Shown: positions 40,128 through 53,671, counted from the first letter of the stretch. The stretch: 64,000 nucleotides of DNA from Saposhnikovia divaricata (GCA_036435485.1 CM071600.1:158546546-158610545), one strand, 5' to 3'. A program made the numbers and translations. The notes: a model not told the origin generated them from the sequence alone.

Positions 40128-43100
40128 TGTAAGAACCCAGATTTTCGGTAGAATTAAAACTTTTTATTATGTATGGATGTAATAGTGAATAGTGGTTGCA
40201 ACTACGATGTGACGATTGTTCTAATGAATGTATGGATGGATTGGATTCAAATACTTATTTGTCATGAAGAATGCTATTGGTTGACAATCTAGATAAGAAT
40301 TATCTATCTCCTAGGAAATTAAGATTTGATGATTCCAAGGGGGAAGGTGATTCTTATGTCATCCAAATCGATATCTGTTATCAGTCCAGTGGTTCCGAAA
40401 AAGGGTTAAGGAACGATCGAAAGAGAACCAGGACATCTATATAACCCTAAAAGAATAAGTAAAGAATAAGTGGTGAATAGTTATTTTGGTGGATTTAGGA
40501 ATATTATTAGACGACGCTATATAGAAATACCCGGAACGAAATTCTGAGTTCGTATTAGTGATCCAGGGGGAAAAAGAGTGTATGTAAAAGCTGTCGGATT
40601 CTGAAAAATGGCACTTTTATTTTCTCCGAGATTTCCCTGGACGCTGAAAGACCTAAGAGATTATTAAAAGGATTTAAGGAATATGGATTCGAGATTTATT
40701 AAAGAGAATTGAAAATAGTGGTGTAAATATTATTACGGTTTTCGGTAAAACCCTAACTAGAAACGATTGACGTATTTGTTTGAACGATCAGTGAAATTGA
40801 GCAATAACCGGACAAAAGAGCAAGCAGAGAGCAAGATGCATGCATGTGCTAGTAGAAATATCTAGTAACCAAGTGGTTACATGAGTAACCAATGCACTTA
40901 GTGATTTAAACCTTGTACTTAGCATAATAGATATTTTTTTCAACCAAGCTTCCACATCAAGCCATACAAATGCATCATCCATTACCTCATCACTTTAATA
41001 AAGCTACTTTAGATGAGATATTACCCTAATCTCATTAAATAATTCATTTTATCACATGAACCAACCAAGAGAAGCCAAGCACTCCATTCTCTCTTTTCTT
41101 TACCCCATTCGGCTTCTTGCTAATTCAAGAACCAAAAACCCACTTCAAACAATTATTTGATCTTGTAATTTTTATGGTAAGTCCTATAATTCATAAAAGT
41201 GATCTCCTAAAAATTTTAACTTCAAACTTCTTTGTTTCCATTTTCAAAAAAATCATGAAAGCGGAGGGTGAATAGTGTTCTTCATGTACTAATCCCTGTT
41301 TTTCTTGATTTCATGGTTGATCTAAGCTAACTTAAGGCAATCCAAGGACCATACCAAGCTTAGTGAGGCTAGTACATACTCTCAAGAAGGTAACCACTTG
41401 AAACCCTAGCTTTTGTCTTGAGGTTTAAGCATGTTTTTGATGGGTTTAGCTTTGTATGATTATAGTGGTGATTATAAGCATGATTATGTAGTTAGTTATG
41501 TGATTTAAGAAGCATGATGATTTTGAGGTTAAGGTCAGTGGTTCTAGGGCTTGTTGAGATGAGAATCATGTTTATAAGTTGTATTGATGCCCGGTGTGGC
41601 TTGGTTTGATGATTACGATTTTTGGAACGTCCGATTTATAACCGTCTTAATGTTGATTTTTTGATAAAACTTAGAAACCGAGCTTGACAGTTAATATAAT
41701 TCCTGACCTTGGTAATATTATGACATGTTTTTTTAGATCTCGAGCCATAGATCGTTTTGGCATGAAAATCGAAACATTCCAACTTACGGTTTAGGAGTTA
41801 TGGTCAAATTACTAAAATTGGTTCGAAACCATAAGTAAAAGTTCGTAACTTCAATTGAACCCTCGTAAAACATGTTATTCAGTGGCGAATCTTGGTAAAT
41901 AAATACTAGAGGTCATAAGGAAGGTGTGAGAGAAAACCGCATGTCAAACGGATTGTTTTCCGATTTTATAAAAATGTTTGAATCAAGGATAAACGCGAAT
42001 GAACCCTTAAAAGTACATTTGGTTATAACTTTGGTAAAACTCTTAGAAAACGGGCGATAAAACTCGAGGTATAAACTTGGTTCGTAAACGACCATCCTTA
42101 GAACTTACCCGGCTTAAGTATATGTCAAGTGTAAGTATAATGACATGTCTTAATAACGAACAAAAGTCGGATCGTATCGGTAATAAAAAGAGTTATTCAA
42201 AAGGGTGTATAACGAGATAACTCGAAAGCGTGTTTCGACTTAAGTAAAGTTTATACGTAACCTTCTAAAGAAGTGTTAGGTGATTAATCTCGAATATTCT
42301 GATTGTTTATAGATCACCGAGCTGACCCGGGACACGCTGCCTCTACCCACACCCGATTACCAGGCAAGTTTCAAATCCTTTTAAAGGCGATTGTTGTGAT
42401 AATATATATGATTGTTGTTATACATATGCCATTGAATGCATACCTGTTTTCAATTCATATTGTTATACTTGTTCCTTGATTATTGTTGGCTTATAAGCTA
42501 GATAGATGATGTATCAGTTATAAGCCGGATGTTGTTAAGTCCCTTAGAGAAGGGCATATATATCGTATTCGTTGAATATAGACCGGGAGTCAGTACTTCT
42601 TGATATATCGTAATTACTATCGAGGGAAAATATTTAAGTAAATATTTGCCATTATTTTGTTGACGAATATTAGTTTGAATATTCGTTCGAGATTATTTAT
42701 TTAATGACCATTACTTCAAATATTTATCTGGACGTTATCTATGCAATGAATATTTTTTTCAGTATTCATTTAAAGTCGATCCATTTATCGAATATTATTT
42801 CGAATATTCCTTTAAAGTTTGGATTACTAAATGAATATTATTGTGATATTCATTTAGAATACTATTCATTAAATATATTACTTTTGAATATTCATTTAAG
42901 TTCCTATTTACTTAATGAATATTATTTTAAATATTCATCCGAAGTTCTACTTATTTAATGAATATTATTTTAAATATTCCTTTCCAAGTCTTATTAATTA
43001 AATGAATATTATTTTAAATATTTAATTATTCAATAAATATTTTCTCTATATTCATTCGAGAATTATTCTGAGAAATACTTCGATTAAAAATATTCTTCAT

Positions 43101-44612
43101 ATTTATAAATATTCTTTAAATATTTCTGACTCAATAAATATTCTCTGATTATTTACTCAATACTTGGAAATAACTTCAATATTGTTTATTCTTCTTCGAA
43201 TATTGTCTTCGACCTTCGATCATTCTGAAAATTTCTTCGGAGTCATATTATTAATATTATATCAAGAAAGGTTCTCAGAATTCCATTCTTCATTTGAATC
43301 TATCTTTCAAATAATAAGGGAACCTTGCTTGAGAAATGTTATTTGCCTTGTTGGCTTCCCGGTCATAAAACCTTTCTAAAACGATTCTTCTCGTTCGCAA
43401 CTTGGTTGCTATGTATCTATTTAATCTTGTGTACCCACTCATCATTCGAGGGGTAAGAGTGTTGGAACAAGTTGGTATCCATTAACAAGCATCAGCTTGG
43501 GAAATATCAGTGAATTTTCCTTTCCAACTAGATACGACTACTTCGTGGAGTCTTATCAACAAGTATTATACTTGGGGAAAGGGGGACGAGCTTTACGTTT
43601 CAGAATCATGGAATTATTCGAACTAGGAGTATTTGTGTAAGAGGCTGTGGGACAGTCCATCATTAAAATTGGTGTAAGAGGCTGTGGGACAGTCCATCCT
43701 TGAAATAGGGTCCGAGTGGCGCCGGTCCCAACTATGCCCAACCGTTGGCTAGGGAGATCTGGCGTATGGTGGTGTCCATTGTTATTCCTTCTACCGGTAG
43801 TAAAAGAAATCTTGAGATACACAACCTGCGACTGATCATCGTAAGGCGGTGTCATCTGGCGCGACATACTCCAGTATTGGTTCACTATCCAGAATCTATT
43901 CATTTTCTGTAACATTATCAGTGTTGGCAGGGTTGAGAATTATTCAGAACCGGAATTGCATATCTTTTCCTGCAGTTTCCCTTTTTACAAAATATGATGA
44001 TATCTTGCTTATATTTGACATAGCAGATATTTCCACGGATTATATATGTTGAGTTACCTTGTAACTTCATCCTTTACATTATACTAGCACTATCTTCGTT
44101 AAAGCATGGCATATGGACTCAAAAATATTTGAACTGTTAGATATATTTTCACTATTCAGTTATATTGTTGTCGTCGGGCTGTTGCTCACCCTTCTTATTT
44201 ATATCACAACAACAGCTAGGTCAAATGGCCCGCACCAGGCGCACCCGACGCAAGCAGGTGACCGCACCCGTAGGACTACCCGCTGATATGCTAGCTGCCA
44301 TTGCTGAAGTAGACTAGACTGGTAGCTTTTGTTTTCAGTCTTAATTATATGTATGACTAATGTAATCAACGGCAAGAACTTTAAACTTATGTTGTTACTC
44401 CTTTTGGATTGTAATAACTTTTATTCGTAAACCCTGTAATGCATGACTTATTTCAATTTCATCTCTGGGACTATAACTGTTATGTGTGTGAGTGGATATT
44501 ATTGCGGGGTCACCTCATGTTACCTATTTATTTTGGACTCAAGTCAAGTGTTATGTATGGAATACGAGACCGTAACGACCCAATCCGCGACCCCGGATCT
44601 GGGGGTGTTACA
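40128..44612 (+). repeat. 3' LTR of the LARD, 4485 bp
   Basis: Colinear with the 5' LTR but longer. It has about 176 extra bases at 40468-40643 and a different, longer stretch at about 44113-44206. The AATATT block (about 42650-43230) and the 30-codon ORF (44225-44317, two substitutions: RRTRRKQ for RRTQRNQ) are kept. Ends GGGGGTGTTACA. Confidence 0.9.
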
Positions 44613-45195
44613 TGATCGGGTACTTCCTCGCCAACTCCTGCCACGGAAGTGGTGTAGCTGTTGTGGGGTGTCTGCAAAATAACACCGGAGGGGGGGTTTG
44701 GCCCCGAGGTGCCTCCGGCGTGAGAATAGGAGTTGGCTTTGGAAGGTAATAATCAAGCGAGTATCACAAAAGTAATAAATGTGTGTGGGTGTGTAATAAT
44801 GTCTAATTCCTAAACCCCATTCTCTAGGGGTATTTATAGCCCTAGGCCTAGAGTTTAGGGGTAGGTTACCTCTGCTCCTGACCGTTGGATCTGGGGGACA
44901 GGCCGCTAAATTCCCAGGATGTGGGACACATGTCCCAACATGTTGGGGTCATTGACTTGAGTGTGCTAGTGTCGTGGCAGGCATGATTTGACACATGTCA
45001 ATCATTGGCATTTAGTGTTGGTCAGCGCCAGGTGTGGGAGTGTTGGCTGAGCTGGTGGTGCCATGTGTGTTGAGTGTCACCGGTCCGGGCCCACTAGCCT
45101 GGACTGGACTACTCTTATTCTCATGAGCTAGATTTGTTTGTAATTTTGGGCTCAAGATTGGGCCTAATTTGGCCTGGGCTATTTCTTGCCTATCA
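44613..45195 (-). repeat. Probable 3' LTR of the Tat element (left limit uncertain)
   Basis: Read on the minus strand it starts TGATAGGCAAGAAATAGCCC at 45195, straight after a polypurine tract. GGCTATAAATACCCC (about 44826-44840) is a good TATA box about 360 bases in. No second LTR lies in the window, so the other end, somewhere near 44660, is not fixed. Confidence 0.5.
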
Positions 45196-45858
45196 TTTGC
45201 CCCCCACTCCCTCATACGGATTCTCCGGATGGGGGAGTAGCAGGAAGAGTTGTGTTTCGTTGCCTTGGAAGAGAAATTTTCGCTGTGGTTGCCCCTAGGT
45301 CTGGGGTGAGCGCTAAGGTGCGCATCCCCGGAGCTAGGAGTGTTGTGGCCTCTTTGTAGGTCCAAAGCTTCCTTTGCTGAGGATTTTTTTTGTTGTTGGT
45401 TGCCCCCCAGGCCCGGGGTATGCTCTGATTCACACTCCGGGGCGAGGAATGTTACGTTTGGCGTGCGCACACATATCTATATCTGTGTATATCCTAAAGT
45501 TTTTTTTAATTTTCGAACCGTTGGTCACTTACAGCGTGCCACGTGTCATGGCTGTTGCGCTTCTAAATTTCCAATAAATAGTGGCTGTCCCCTTCACTTT
45601 TGTTTTTTACGAGTTTTTGATTTGCTGCCCTCCTTGCGCTTCTCTTGAACTACTTGCCCCGGACTCAAGGTGCTTCGGATTTCAGTCGTTCAATTGCCTT
45701 CCGCTTCTTCTCTCTGTAAGTCTCCTTGCTCCCATCTTGGGCTACTTTACTTTATTGTGCCTCTTCTCTGGGCTTTAGTACTCATATGCGTTCATTTTAA
45801 TTGTAGTCTTTTATTCTCTGGGTAGCCCGGGGTAGCGTCCCTTTTTCTTTTTCTTTAT
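45196..45858. other. Polypurine tract, hairpin and promoter region of the antisense ORF
   Basis: GAGTGGGGGGCAAA (minus strand, 45196-45209) is the polypurine tract. It is part of the hairpin ACTCCCTCATACGGA / TCCGGATGGGGGAGT (45205-45237). On the plus strand, CCAATAAATAGTGG (about 45571) is TATA-like and lies about 280 bases before the antisense start codon. Confidence 0.5.
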
Positions 45859-46670
45859 ATGGTTAAGACCCGGGTGACCGCTAGGCGAGTATTGATCCCC
45901 CTTTCTGACCCGGGTAGCACCTCTTGTAGCGGTAGCTCATCAGATAGCAGCCCGGAGTTTATAGAATTAGAGTGGTACATCATGGGGAAGAAGAAGAATT
46001 GCCTTCCAGTAATTTCGAGGATCGCTATGAAGGATATGGGTCCGGGCTATAGTCTTAGTGAACCGGACGGCAATTGGGGCCATTCCCATCATTATTTTGT
46101 TAAAAGGGACCCGGGGATTCCCCAAGCCTACTTCTTTAGGGATCTTTGTGCAGAGTTCTCCCAAAATGAAGATGTTGTGCTCATGACGAAGTACGATAAG
46201 GCCTTTTTAGATTCAAAATTCGGGGACAAGCCTGGCTCCGGAATGGATTTTGGTCCCTTCAGGGCCCAGTACATAGAGGAACCAGTGGAGTGGGATAGGA
46301 TTTTCCGGGCCACGTTTCACTTAGATGGGGAAGTAGAGTGGAGGTAGCCCGAGCCTGGGGAGAAAATATATCATAGTCCAGAGGGAGGTTGGGTCGGGGT
46401 GTGGTTGGAGCACCTGAGGTCGGGGTACGGGCCCATGTGCCACCAGTTCGTCAAGTCGTTGTGCCTGTTTGAGTACGGGATCCCCATAACACAACTCACT
46501 CTGAATGCTGTGAAGTGGATCTACTTTTTCTTGGGGAGCTATGAGGCTACTGGGGTGCTGCCCACCTTTAAGCTGTTCCATCATTTGTTTCGGCTGGTCC
46601 ATTCCAACCATGTACCCATGTTCGAGTTTAGATGCCAGAGCAAGGCTTCTGGGTATCCTTCTTCGGCCTC
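45859..46670 (+). pseudogene. Antisense ORF of the Tat element, N-terminal part (gypsy-type transposon domain)
   Basis: The frame starts MVKTRVTARRVLIPLSDPGS, passes a Ser-rich stretch, meets TAG at 46345 and continues in the same frame. HLRSGYGPMCHQFV, GIPITQLTLNAVKW, VLPTFKLFHHLFRL and PMFEFR match the plant 'putative gypsy type transposon' domain known from antisense ORFs of Tat elements. It is cut at 46670 by the Athila LTR. Function of this protein family is unknown. The single stop may come from CAG to TAG. Confidence 0.7.
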
Positions 46671-48651
46671 TGTTTGCACAAAATCACGCAAGCGCACGTG
46701 ATCACAAGTAATATAGAATAAAGTAGAGTTCGTTCCCACAGAGATTGTATAATTTAGTTCTTGTACCTAAGCATCAATGTATGATTATCGTTCAATGCTA
46801 AGACAATGGACAATTTGGTTTTGATTATCTAAATTAACTAAGAAGAATTAATTAATAACTAAATTAAATTAACTAAGTGAATTTGAATTACTTATGAGAT
46901 GGAAAACATGGGATCCTAACTTCAATACAAACTTCCTTTAGAGATCATGCCCTTTTATCAATACATGTGGTGGTTACGATAACTAATCGGACAACACAAA
47001 ATAAGTATACATTACCTTTCAGTGTGCACACCAATCTACACAATATCCACATAAGATAGAAATCATGCAGGCACCAATTATGCTTAGACCCTATATGTCT
47101 ATAGAATTTGAAAACATAATGGTTGAAGATCAAGTGTCCATAAGATTACATAAGGTAGTATGAGACGGTTAGAAGCACACCACAAACATGAATAACATTC
47201 ATGGACTTATGCTAGCATGGCAAGTTCTAAATCTAAAGATCCACTGTCACTTCACTAAAGATTAACAAGATAGATGTTAGCTACGCATCTATATGAATTA
47301 AATACAACCCTGCAAGGATATCGCAAATTCACCACACATATATCAAGTTAGGCAATCAACATCTAAATTCCATAAGTAAATCCGTTAGGACCCCATGACG
47401 GCGATTAGTTCATAATCGAACCGTTCGTCATCATGGGGTTTGATGAAAGCATGGCAAAGATGAAGAGAATAATGATGAATAAATCAATGGTAACAATGTT
47501 TAGAGAACAAATCCGAATAATGATCAAGCATCCAAAAGATACGCCTAGTAAGAATACAAGAAAACTATGTCTAGATCTTCTTGTTGTCACGATCCTCGCC
47601 TTGGCTTCTCAATCTCGTGCTCAAAAGTGTGTATGTGATGTGAAGTAATCTGATCTCTGGTGTATGGTGATGTGTAAATCTGACCTCCCAGCATGTGTAT
47701 TTATAGCTCAATATTGCCTCTTCTCCAAGCAATTGCCTTTTTTGAGTAGGAATTGAAATTGACAAGTTCCATCTTTGAATATGATATAAATTGCAAATTC
47801 CCTTGCCAAATAATGTTTCTAGCCTATTCCCACCATCCAAGATTATTTCCATGTCGAATAGGAGAAGAAAACGGCAACAATCCTTATTAAAATATGAATG
47901 GCATAATAATTCTGGCGGTAGCAGAACGACCTAGCGCGGTCGCGCTATAATAACTCACAGGGATGGCGCAGTCGCGCTGCATGAATTCTGTCAACTTCCC
48001 TAGCGCGGTCGCGCTGATTTCCTTTATACCTTTAGCGCGGTTGCGCTTCCCTGCTAGAGTTTCTGCAGACTTTTCCTTTAGAGATTAATTCTTCGCGCGC
48101 CATTTGAACCTCAACTAGCTTCTGTTCCAAAAGCCACAAAAACACCATAACTACCTGCAAAACATAATTCCTGCACAAACTCCACAAAACACATTAAACC
48201 ACACAAATACTCGAGGATTAAGCGATCAATTCAAGCCAAAATAGAACGATCCAAGTGGATAAAAATCCACTTATCACACCCCCAAACTTGAACCGATGCT
48301 TGTCCTCAAGCATAAAACAACAAAACTATCTATACTAGCTAGTACCACTTCCGTAGGTGATCACGGTTGCATTTGGCATATGCAACAAGCCCTTTAAACC
48401 CCTAGGCAGCCCTAGTGGACGAGTAAGGTCTCGTGAGGGCCTACAGTGAATGTACCCACAAAATCCAACTGACACAAACGACACAAACAATGCAATGCAT
48501 GAATGCAACTAAATATGAATGCAAAGGATCCCCTCAAACTAACCAACACCACTTAGCAAGCAAACATCTCAATGAATACAATCAATCCAAACAGAGCTCG
48601 ACTAAATTCCGGTATAATAACAATACATGATCAGAACGTGCGTGTGTGCGA
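46671..48651 (-). repeat. 3' LTR of Athila (part shared with the 5' LTR)
   Basis: Starts TGTTTGCACAAAATCACGCA on the plus strand. Similarity to the other LTR stops abruptly after GTGTGTGCGA at 48651. The true inner end is probably further right, up to about 49.1 or 49.7 kb, because no polypyrimidine block (the polypurine tract read from this strand) lies at 48652. Four CpG-rich dyads are at 47933-48048. Confidence 0.8.
47933..48048. repeat. Four CpG-rich near-palindromes in the Athila 3' LTR
   Basis: AGCGCGGTCGCGCT at 47933 and about 48002, with variants GGCGCAGTCGCGCT (about 47965) and AGCGCGGTTGCGCT (about 48034). Spacing is about 32-37 bases. The 6-base arms AGCGCG / CGCGCT surround a GT centre. 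The 5' LTR has the same four at about 58266-58380, and two more lie at 51290-51335. Confidence 0.9.
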
Positions 48652-49677
48652 TACTCGACAGATATACTCCCAAAACCAGATCAAAATCATACATATTCTT
48701 TTCCAAGACAATCACAGGTTTATAAATAGAATGAACGCTAAACTCAAGATCACTTCAGATACACCTCCATATTCCTCTAAAGTAGACAAAAATTCATGCT
48801 TTATTACGACACAGACACAATATATACACAACACACATGCTTATTTGATCGTGCAATGGATGAGACCCCTAAAGACTTATACAATAATACCCATGTAGCG
48901 AGCGTTGGGTTAGTGGATCCCAGACTATAAAAAGCCTTAGGTCACTAGGCACAAAGTCCCCAAGAACTTAATTGCTCGAGTATTAAAGAGCTCACCCTGA
49001 TCAATTCTGCATACTCACACTCTCACAAACACTCAATTTTTTTTTTCTTTTTTTTTCTTTTTTTCCTTGAATTTTTTTTCTATTTTTGTTTTTTTTCCTT
49101 TTTTTTTTTTCACACATGGAATCTGGAATGAGAATTCTCAATTCCAACCCTAGACTACTCATAAACATGAGCCGGCTACTAGCCATTTGACAACTAGCCA
49201 ACAAACACAAACACAAACACAATAGCATGAAATTCCTGTTTTCCCCCAAACTTATATTTTGGTGTTCCTTAATCATTAAGAGAATAAATCAAATTCTATC
49301 GATAAACAAGTGATTAAATCCTAAATCCAAACAAGCATGACTCAACCTAGCCCAAGAGCAAATGACGAGACTGTGTAAAAATTTTGTTCATGAAACATGC
49401 ACGTTAATTTCTTCAAAATTTAAAATCAGCCCTCTGTTCATCCTTTTCACACCCACATCAACATCTACCTACCTCATGGCATCAGCTCATTCTAAGGGAT
49501 CATGAAAAATGCATGTAATGCAACTATATGAACTCACATACAAAACACGACACACATGCAACAGAATGCTCTATATGACAGGTATCATGCATGAAACTAA
49601 AACTACACATACAAATATGATGCAATATGAATTCTTACATGCCACAAATATATCACAACAATATATCACAACAACTA
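48652..49677 (-). other. Non-coding 3' region of Athila, perhaps rest of the 3' LTR
   Basis: No gene. It holds a T-rich polypyrimidine block (49029-49110), and CCCCCAAACTT words at about 48290 (inside the LTR), 49245 and 49691. One of these pyrimidine stretches is probably the polypurine tract seen from the other strand. Confidence 0.4.
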
Positions 49678-50933
49678 CTAATTCCCAAATCCACCCCCAA
49701 ACTTAAAATTTTCAATGCCCTCATTGAAAGTAAATAAGGGAAAAATAGGAACATACCTAATGATCACCTGGACCACCCTCCTGAGGAGGAGAATCCGGTG
49801 GAGGATATACACATGTGCCCCAAAAACCGGCCAATCCACCTGCACTCCACTGGTAGCAAAAGCAGTGCCCAGCGCCTGAGTCAACTCCTGTGCAAAACGG
49901 CTCTGAGAATCATACATTTCATCCATGCGACGCGTTAGCCGTCTGTACTGAGAGGCAACAGGAATATCCTCGGGAACCTGAGGCGGCGGAACAACACCAG
50001 CAATCTCATAACCCAAACCCCTAGGATGTGGAACGCCGCCCGGCCACTCCACCATCCTCACAATAGTCCCAGAATCAATAGCACCACTCGGCAACTGTAT
50101 CGGCTCGTCCTCAGCCCATCTCACTCCAACCGTCTGACACAAACTAGTAACCACAGAACCATATGGAATCCCCCCTGTAGTACTCGCTCTCAAAAATCTC
50201 AAGATATTTTGGCTAATCATGTAACCAATGTCAATATAAAAACCATTCAGAATCGCCCACAGCAAAATACCCCTCTCCACATTAACCTCGTGCTGATGTG
50301 TGGTAGGCAACAAGTTAGCACAGATAAACAAATTCCATGATCTAGCATACCTGTTCAGCGCAGAAGTAGGGAAATGCAAGTGCTCATTACTCCCTGGCTT
50401 CATCTTCCACACAGTACCTGGCACACACAACCTAGTCACAATAGCATCCAAATCTACCTCTGTCCTGGACTTAAAAGTCCAATCCTCAGCACCTGCAGGT
50501 CTGGCAGGCAAAGCAAGCAAATGACTGAGGCAGGCGGTGTATAGTCAACTGTCATACCCCTAACCACTGAATAACCATTCCGTTCAGCCTTTGCATTCGC
50601 ATAGAACTCGCGAACAATAGCCAACGGAATATCCATAGCCAACTGACAAATAGCCTCCCAACCTCGCGACTGAATCATCGCCACAAGATCTCCATCCAAC
50701 GGACCAGCTAAAAACATCCTATCCTTGATTACCGTCTTAGACATCAATCTGTTATACTCCGCCCGGGCCTCCACTGAAACAAACTTTTCCCCGGGTCCCT
50801 CCGTATTAGAATCAGAATCGGATGAATGATGTCCACTAGAACCACCAGCAAAACGGGTCCTTTTCGGAGCCATTACACAATCTCCAACAAGCAGAAAATA
50901 CACAAAAATAATAACCACAGCAACCCACAGCAC
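49678..50933 (-). pseudogene. Athila third ORF (plant transposon protein domain), one frameshift
   Basis: The frame starts at about 50872 (MAPKRTRFAGGSSGHHSSDS, after an optional upstream Met at 50933) and runs on as EARAEYNRLMSKTVIKDRMF. Near 50515-50530 it shifts to LLALPARPAGAEDWTFKSRT and continues to a stop at 49678. NVERGILLWAILNGFYIDIG and a Gln/Arg-rich tail follow. This is the 'putative plant transposon protein' domain found after pol in Athila elements, where an env-like gene has been proposed; I see no signal peptide or membrane segment. One base change would restore one frame, so the break is recent. Confidence 0.7.
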
Positions 50934-51451
50934 TCTAACAACAAATAACCCAAAATACGCAAGCTACAATTCGTAATAACAAGAATAATCAAGAAATTAC
51001 CCCAAAAACGAATCTGTAGGAGAGGTAGCACTGCGTAGTAATCCTCCAATCGATGAATGAACACAAATCCCGAAGCTCCAAAGTGGTGGGTTAGGGTTTA
51101 AGTGTGTATGTATGTGTATATGAGAGTTATGTAAAAATATGAGGGTTAGATGTAGGGACTGATTAATCACGAAATTAAAGCTTTATAGAAGGATTAGGAG
51201 AAGATTTGGGCTGAGTTTAGGGTTTAGAAATAGGATTATGGGCCAAAATCTGTTCCTGCCAAGTTTTTCTGCATTCCAGCATTCGAAGTAGCGCGACCGC
51301 GCTATAAATATACTTCCAGACAGTGCGGTCGCGCTGTCCCTTTTGATTTTTTTTTTTTGAAGAGAATATACAACAATGATACCAACATCACATGGGTTGC
51401 CTCCCACGAAGCGCTCGTTTAACGTCATTAGCTTGACTTGCTGCTCGATCG
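50934..51451 (-). other. Spacer between Athila pol and the third ORF
   Basis: No gene. It holds two CpG-rich dyads at 51290-51303 and 51322-51335 like those in the LTRs, and CCTCCCACGAAGCGCTCGTT at about 51402. Confidence 0.6.
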
Positions 51452-53671
51452 TTACGTTTCTGCCAATTCAACGGAATCTGTTTCACTAACCAATGGATCT
51501 CCTACAAAATAATGCTTCAACCGCTGACCATTCACCTTGAACGCCAAATCAGGTGACTTTTCAAAAATCTCAACTGCTCCATGCGGAAATACGGTTTTAA
51601 CAGTGAACGGTCCTGACCACCTTGACTTAAGCTTCCCAGGAAAAAGCTTGAGGCGCGAATTAAACAACAAAACCAACTGACCAGGCACAAAGACCTTAGG
51701 AATCAACCTCTTATCATGCCACCTCTTCACCTTCTCCTTGTATATCTTGTGGTTCTCGTAAGCCTGAGATCGAAACTCCTCTAACTCATTCAACTGCAGT
51801 AACCGTTTCTCACCAGCTGCTCTAATATCAAGATTCAACTTCTTAATCGCCCAAAAAGCTTTATGTTCCAACTCCACTAGTAGATGACATGCTTTCCCAA
51901 AAACTAACTGATACGGAGACATTCCCAAAGGTGTTTTGTAAGCTGTTCTATAGGCCCAAACAGCTTCTTCTAACTTCAAAGACCAATCCTTCCTCGACGG
52001 ATTCACCACCTTTTCCGGAATTCTCTTGATTTCACGATTAGATACCTCCGCTTGACCGTTTGTTTGGGGATGATATGCTGTAGCAACACGATGTGTCACC
52101 CTATACTTTGCCAACAATGCAGTGAATTGACGATTACAAAAGTGAGTACCCTCATCACTAATAATAGCTCGCGGAGTTCCAAAACGCGTAAAGACCTGTT
52201 TATGAAGAAAGTTCAGCACCACCTTAGCATCATTGGTTGGTAAGGCCTTCACCTCAACCCATTTAGAGACGTAGTCCACAGCTAGCAAGATGTACTGATT
52301 ATTACAAGACGAAACAAAGGGTCCCATGAAATCAATACCCTATACATCAAAGATCTCTACCTCAAGAAGCATATTAAGAGGCATCTCATTCCTCCTAGAA
52401 ATATTACCAACTCGCTGACAACGATCACACCTCGAAACGAACTGATGAGCATCCTTAAATACTGTAGGCCAAAAGAAACCTTCCTGAAGAACACGAGCTG
52501 CTATTTTCTCTCCACCATAATGACCTCCATAAACAGTGGAATGACAATCTCGCAACACACTCTCAGTCTCGCTATAAGGAATGCAACGTCGAATAATCTG
52601 GTCAGCACCCTGTTTGAACAAATACGGCTCGTCCCATCGGTACCACTTCACATCATGTAAGAACTTCTTCCTTTGAGCATAAGATAAATCAGGAGGGATG
52701 ATGTCACTGACAAGATAGTTCACATAATCTGCAAACCATGGCTCTTCCACTTGTACCCCTAAAAGCTGCTCATCCGGAAAAGATTCATTAATAAGAGATT
52801 TAGCCTGTGAATTTTTACCATGGTCTTCCAACCTCGAAAGATGATCTGCCACCTGGTTTTCAGTTCCTTTTCTGTCTTTAATCTCCACATCAAATTCCTG
52901 GAGCAATAAGACCCATCGAATCAACCTAGGCTTCGAATCCTTCTTTGTCATCAAATATCTGATAGCCGCATGATCTGTGTAGACAATGACTTTAGTGCCA
53001 AGTAAATAGGCTCGAAACTTCTCAAAAGCATAAACAACGGCCAAGAGCTCTTTTTCCGTGGTGGTGTAGTTCAACTGCGCATCATTAAGGGTTTTACTAG
53101 CATAGTAAACCACATGAAATATTTTCTCCTTTCTCTGACCAAGAACAGCACCAACGGCATAGTCACTCGCATCACACATTAGCTCGAATGGCTCACTCCA
53201 ATCTGGTGCAGTAATGACAGGTGCGGTAGTCAACTTCTTCTTCAAAAGCTCGAAAGCATCAAGACAAGCTTCATCAAAATTGAAAGGAACATCTTTCTCC
53301 AACAGATTGCACAACGGTTTAGAGATCTTCGAAAAATCTTTTATGAAACGGCGATAGAAACCCGCATGACCAAGAAAACTGCGAATTCCTCTAACAGTGA
53401 TAGGAGGAGGAAGCTTCTCAATAGTGTCAATTTTTGCTTTATCCACCTCGAGTCCTTTGCTAGAAACCTTGTGCCCAAGAATGATTCCTTCTTGCACCAT
53501 AAAGTGACATTTTTCCCAATTCAACAAAAGATTAGTCTCCACACATCTCTTCAATACCAAACCAAGATTATGCAAGAACTCGTCATATAAAGAACCAAAC
53601 ACTGAGAAATCGTCCATGAAAACTTCCACATTGATACCAATCATGTCTGAAAAGATAGCCATCATACACCT
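51452..53671 (-). pseudogene. Athila pol, part 2: end of reverse transcriptase, RNase H, integrase
   Basis: Frame 53665-52340 holds the RT motif VFMDDFSVFG (both Asp present), then RNase H (DASDYAVGAVLGQ, TTTEKELLAVVYAFEKFR, YTDHAAIRYL) and the integrase HHCC zinc region (HSTVYGGHYGGEK, CDRCQRV). A TAG at about 52328-52330, in EIFDV*GIDFMG, replaces what is normally Trp. Frame 52327-51452 is the integrase core with Asp in YVSKW context, ISDEGTHF, and Glu in QAEVSNREIKR, then a C-terminal part. All catalytic residues are kept; only stop codons break it. Confidence 0.85.

Larger units (their letters stand above)
30099..44612 (+). mobile_element. 14.5-kb LTR retrotransposon derivative (LARD) with giant LTRs, Tekay/Del-like Ty3/gypsy
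   Basis: LTRs at 30099-34348 and 40128-44612 begin TGTAAGAACCCAGATTTT and end TTACA. A perfect TGATC duplication (30094-30098 and 44613-44617) flanks it. Primer site and polypurine tract are present. The interior (about 5.8 kb) has only decayed Ty3/gypsy traces and no long ORF. The LTRs are alike almost base for base apart from two indels, so the insertion is young although the coding part is long dead. That is the signature of a LARD moved by a relative's proteins. Confidence 0.85.

Noticed and set aside
47433..47648. 71-codon ORF, identical at 57766-57981
   Set aside because: Lies in the Athila LTRs; conserved through LTR identity only.
49001..49276. Lys-rich minus-strand ORF
   Set aside because: Translation of the polypyrimidine tract of the Athila 3' region.
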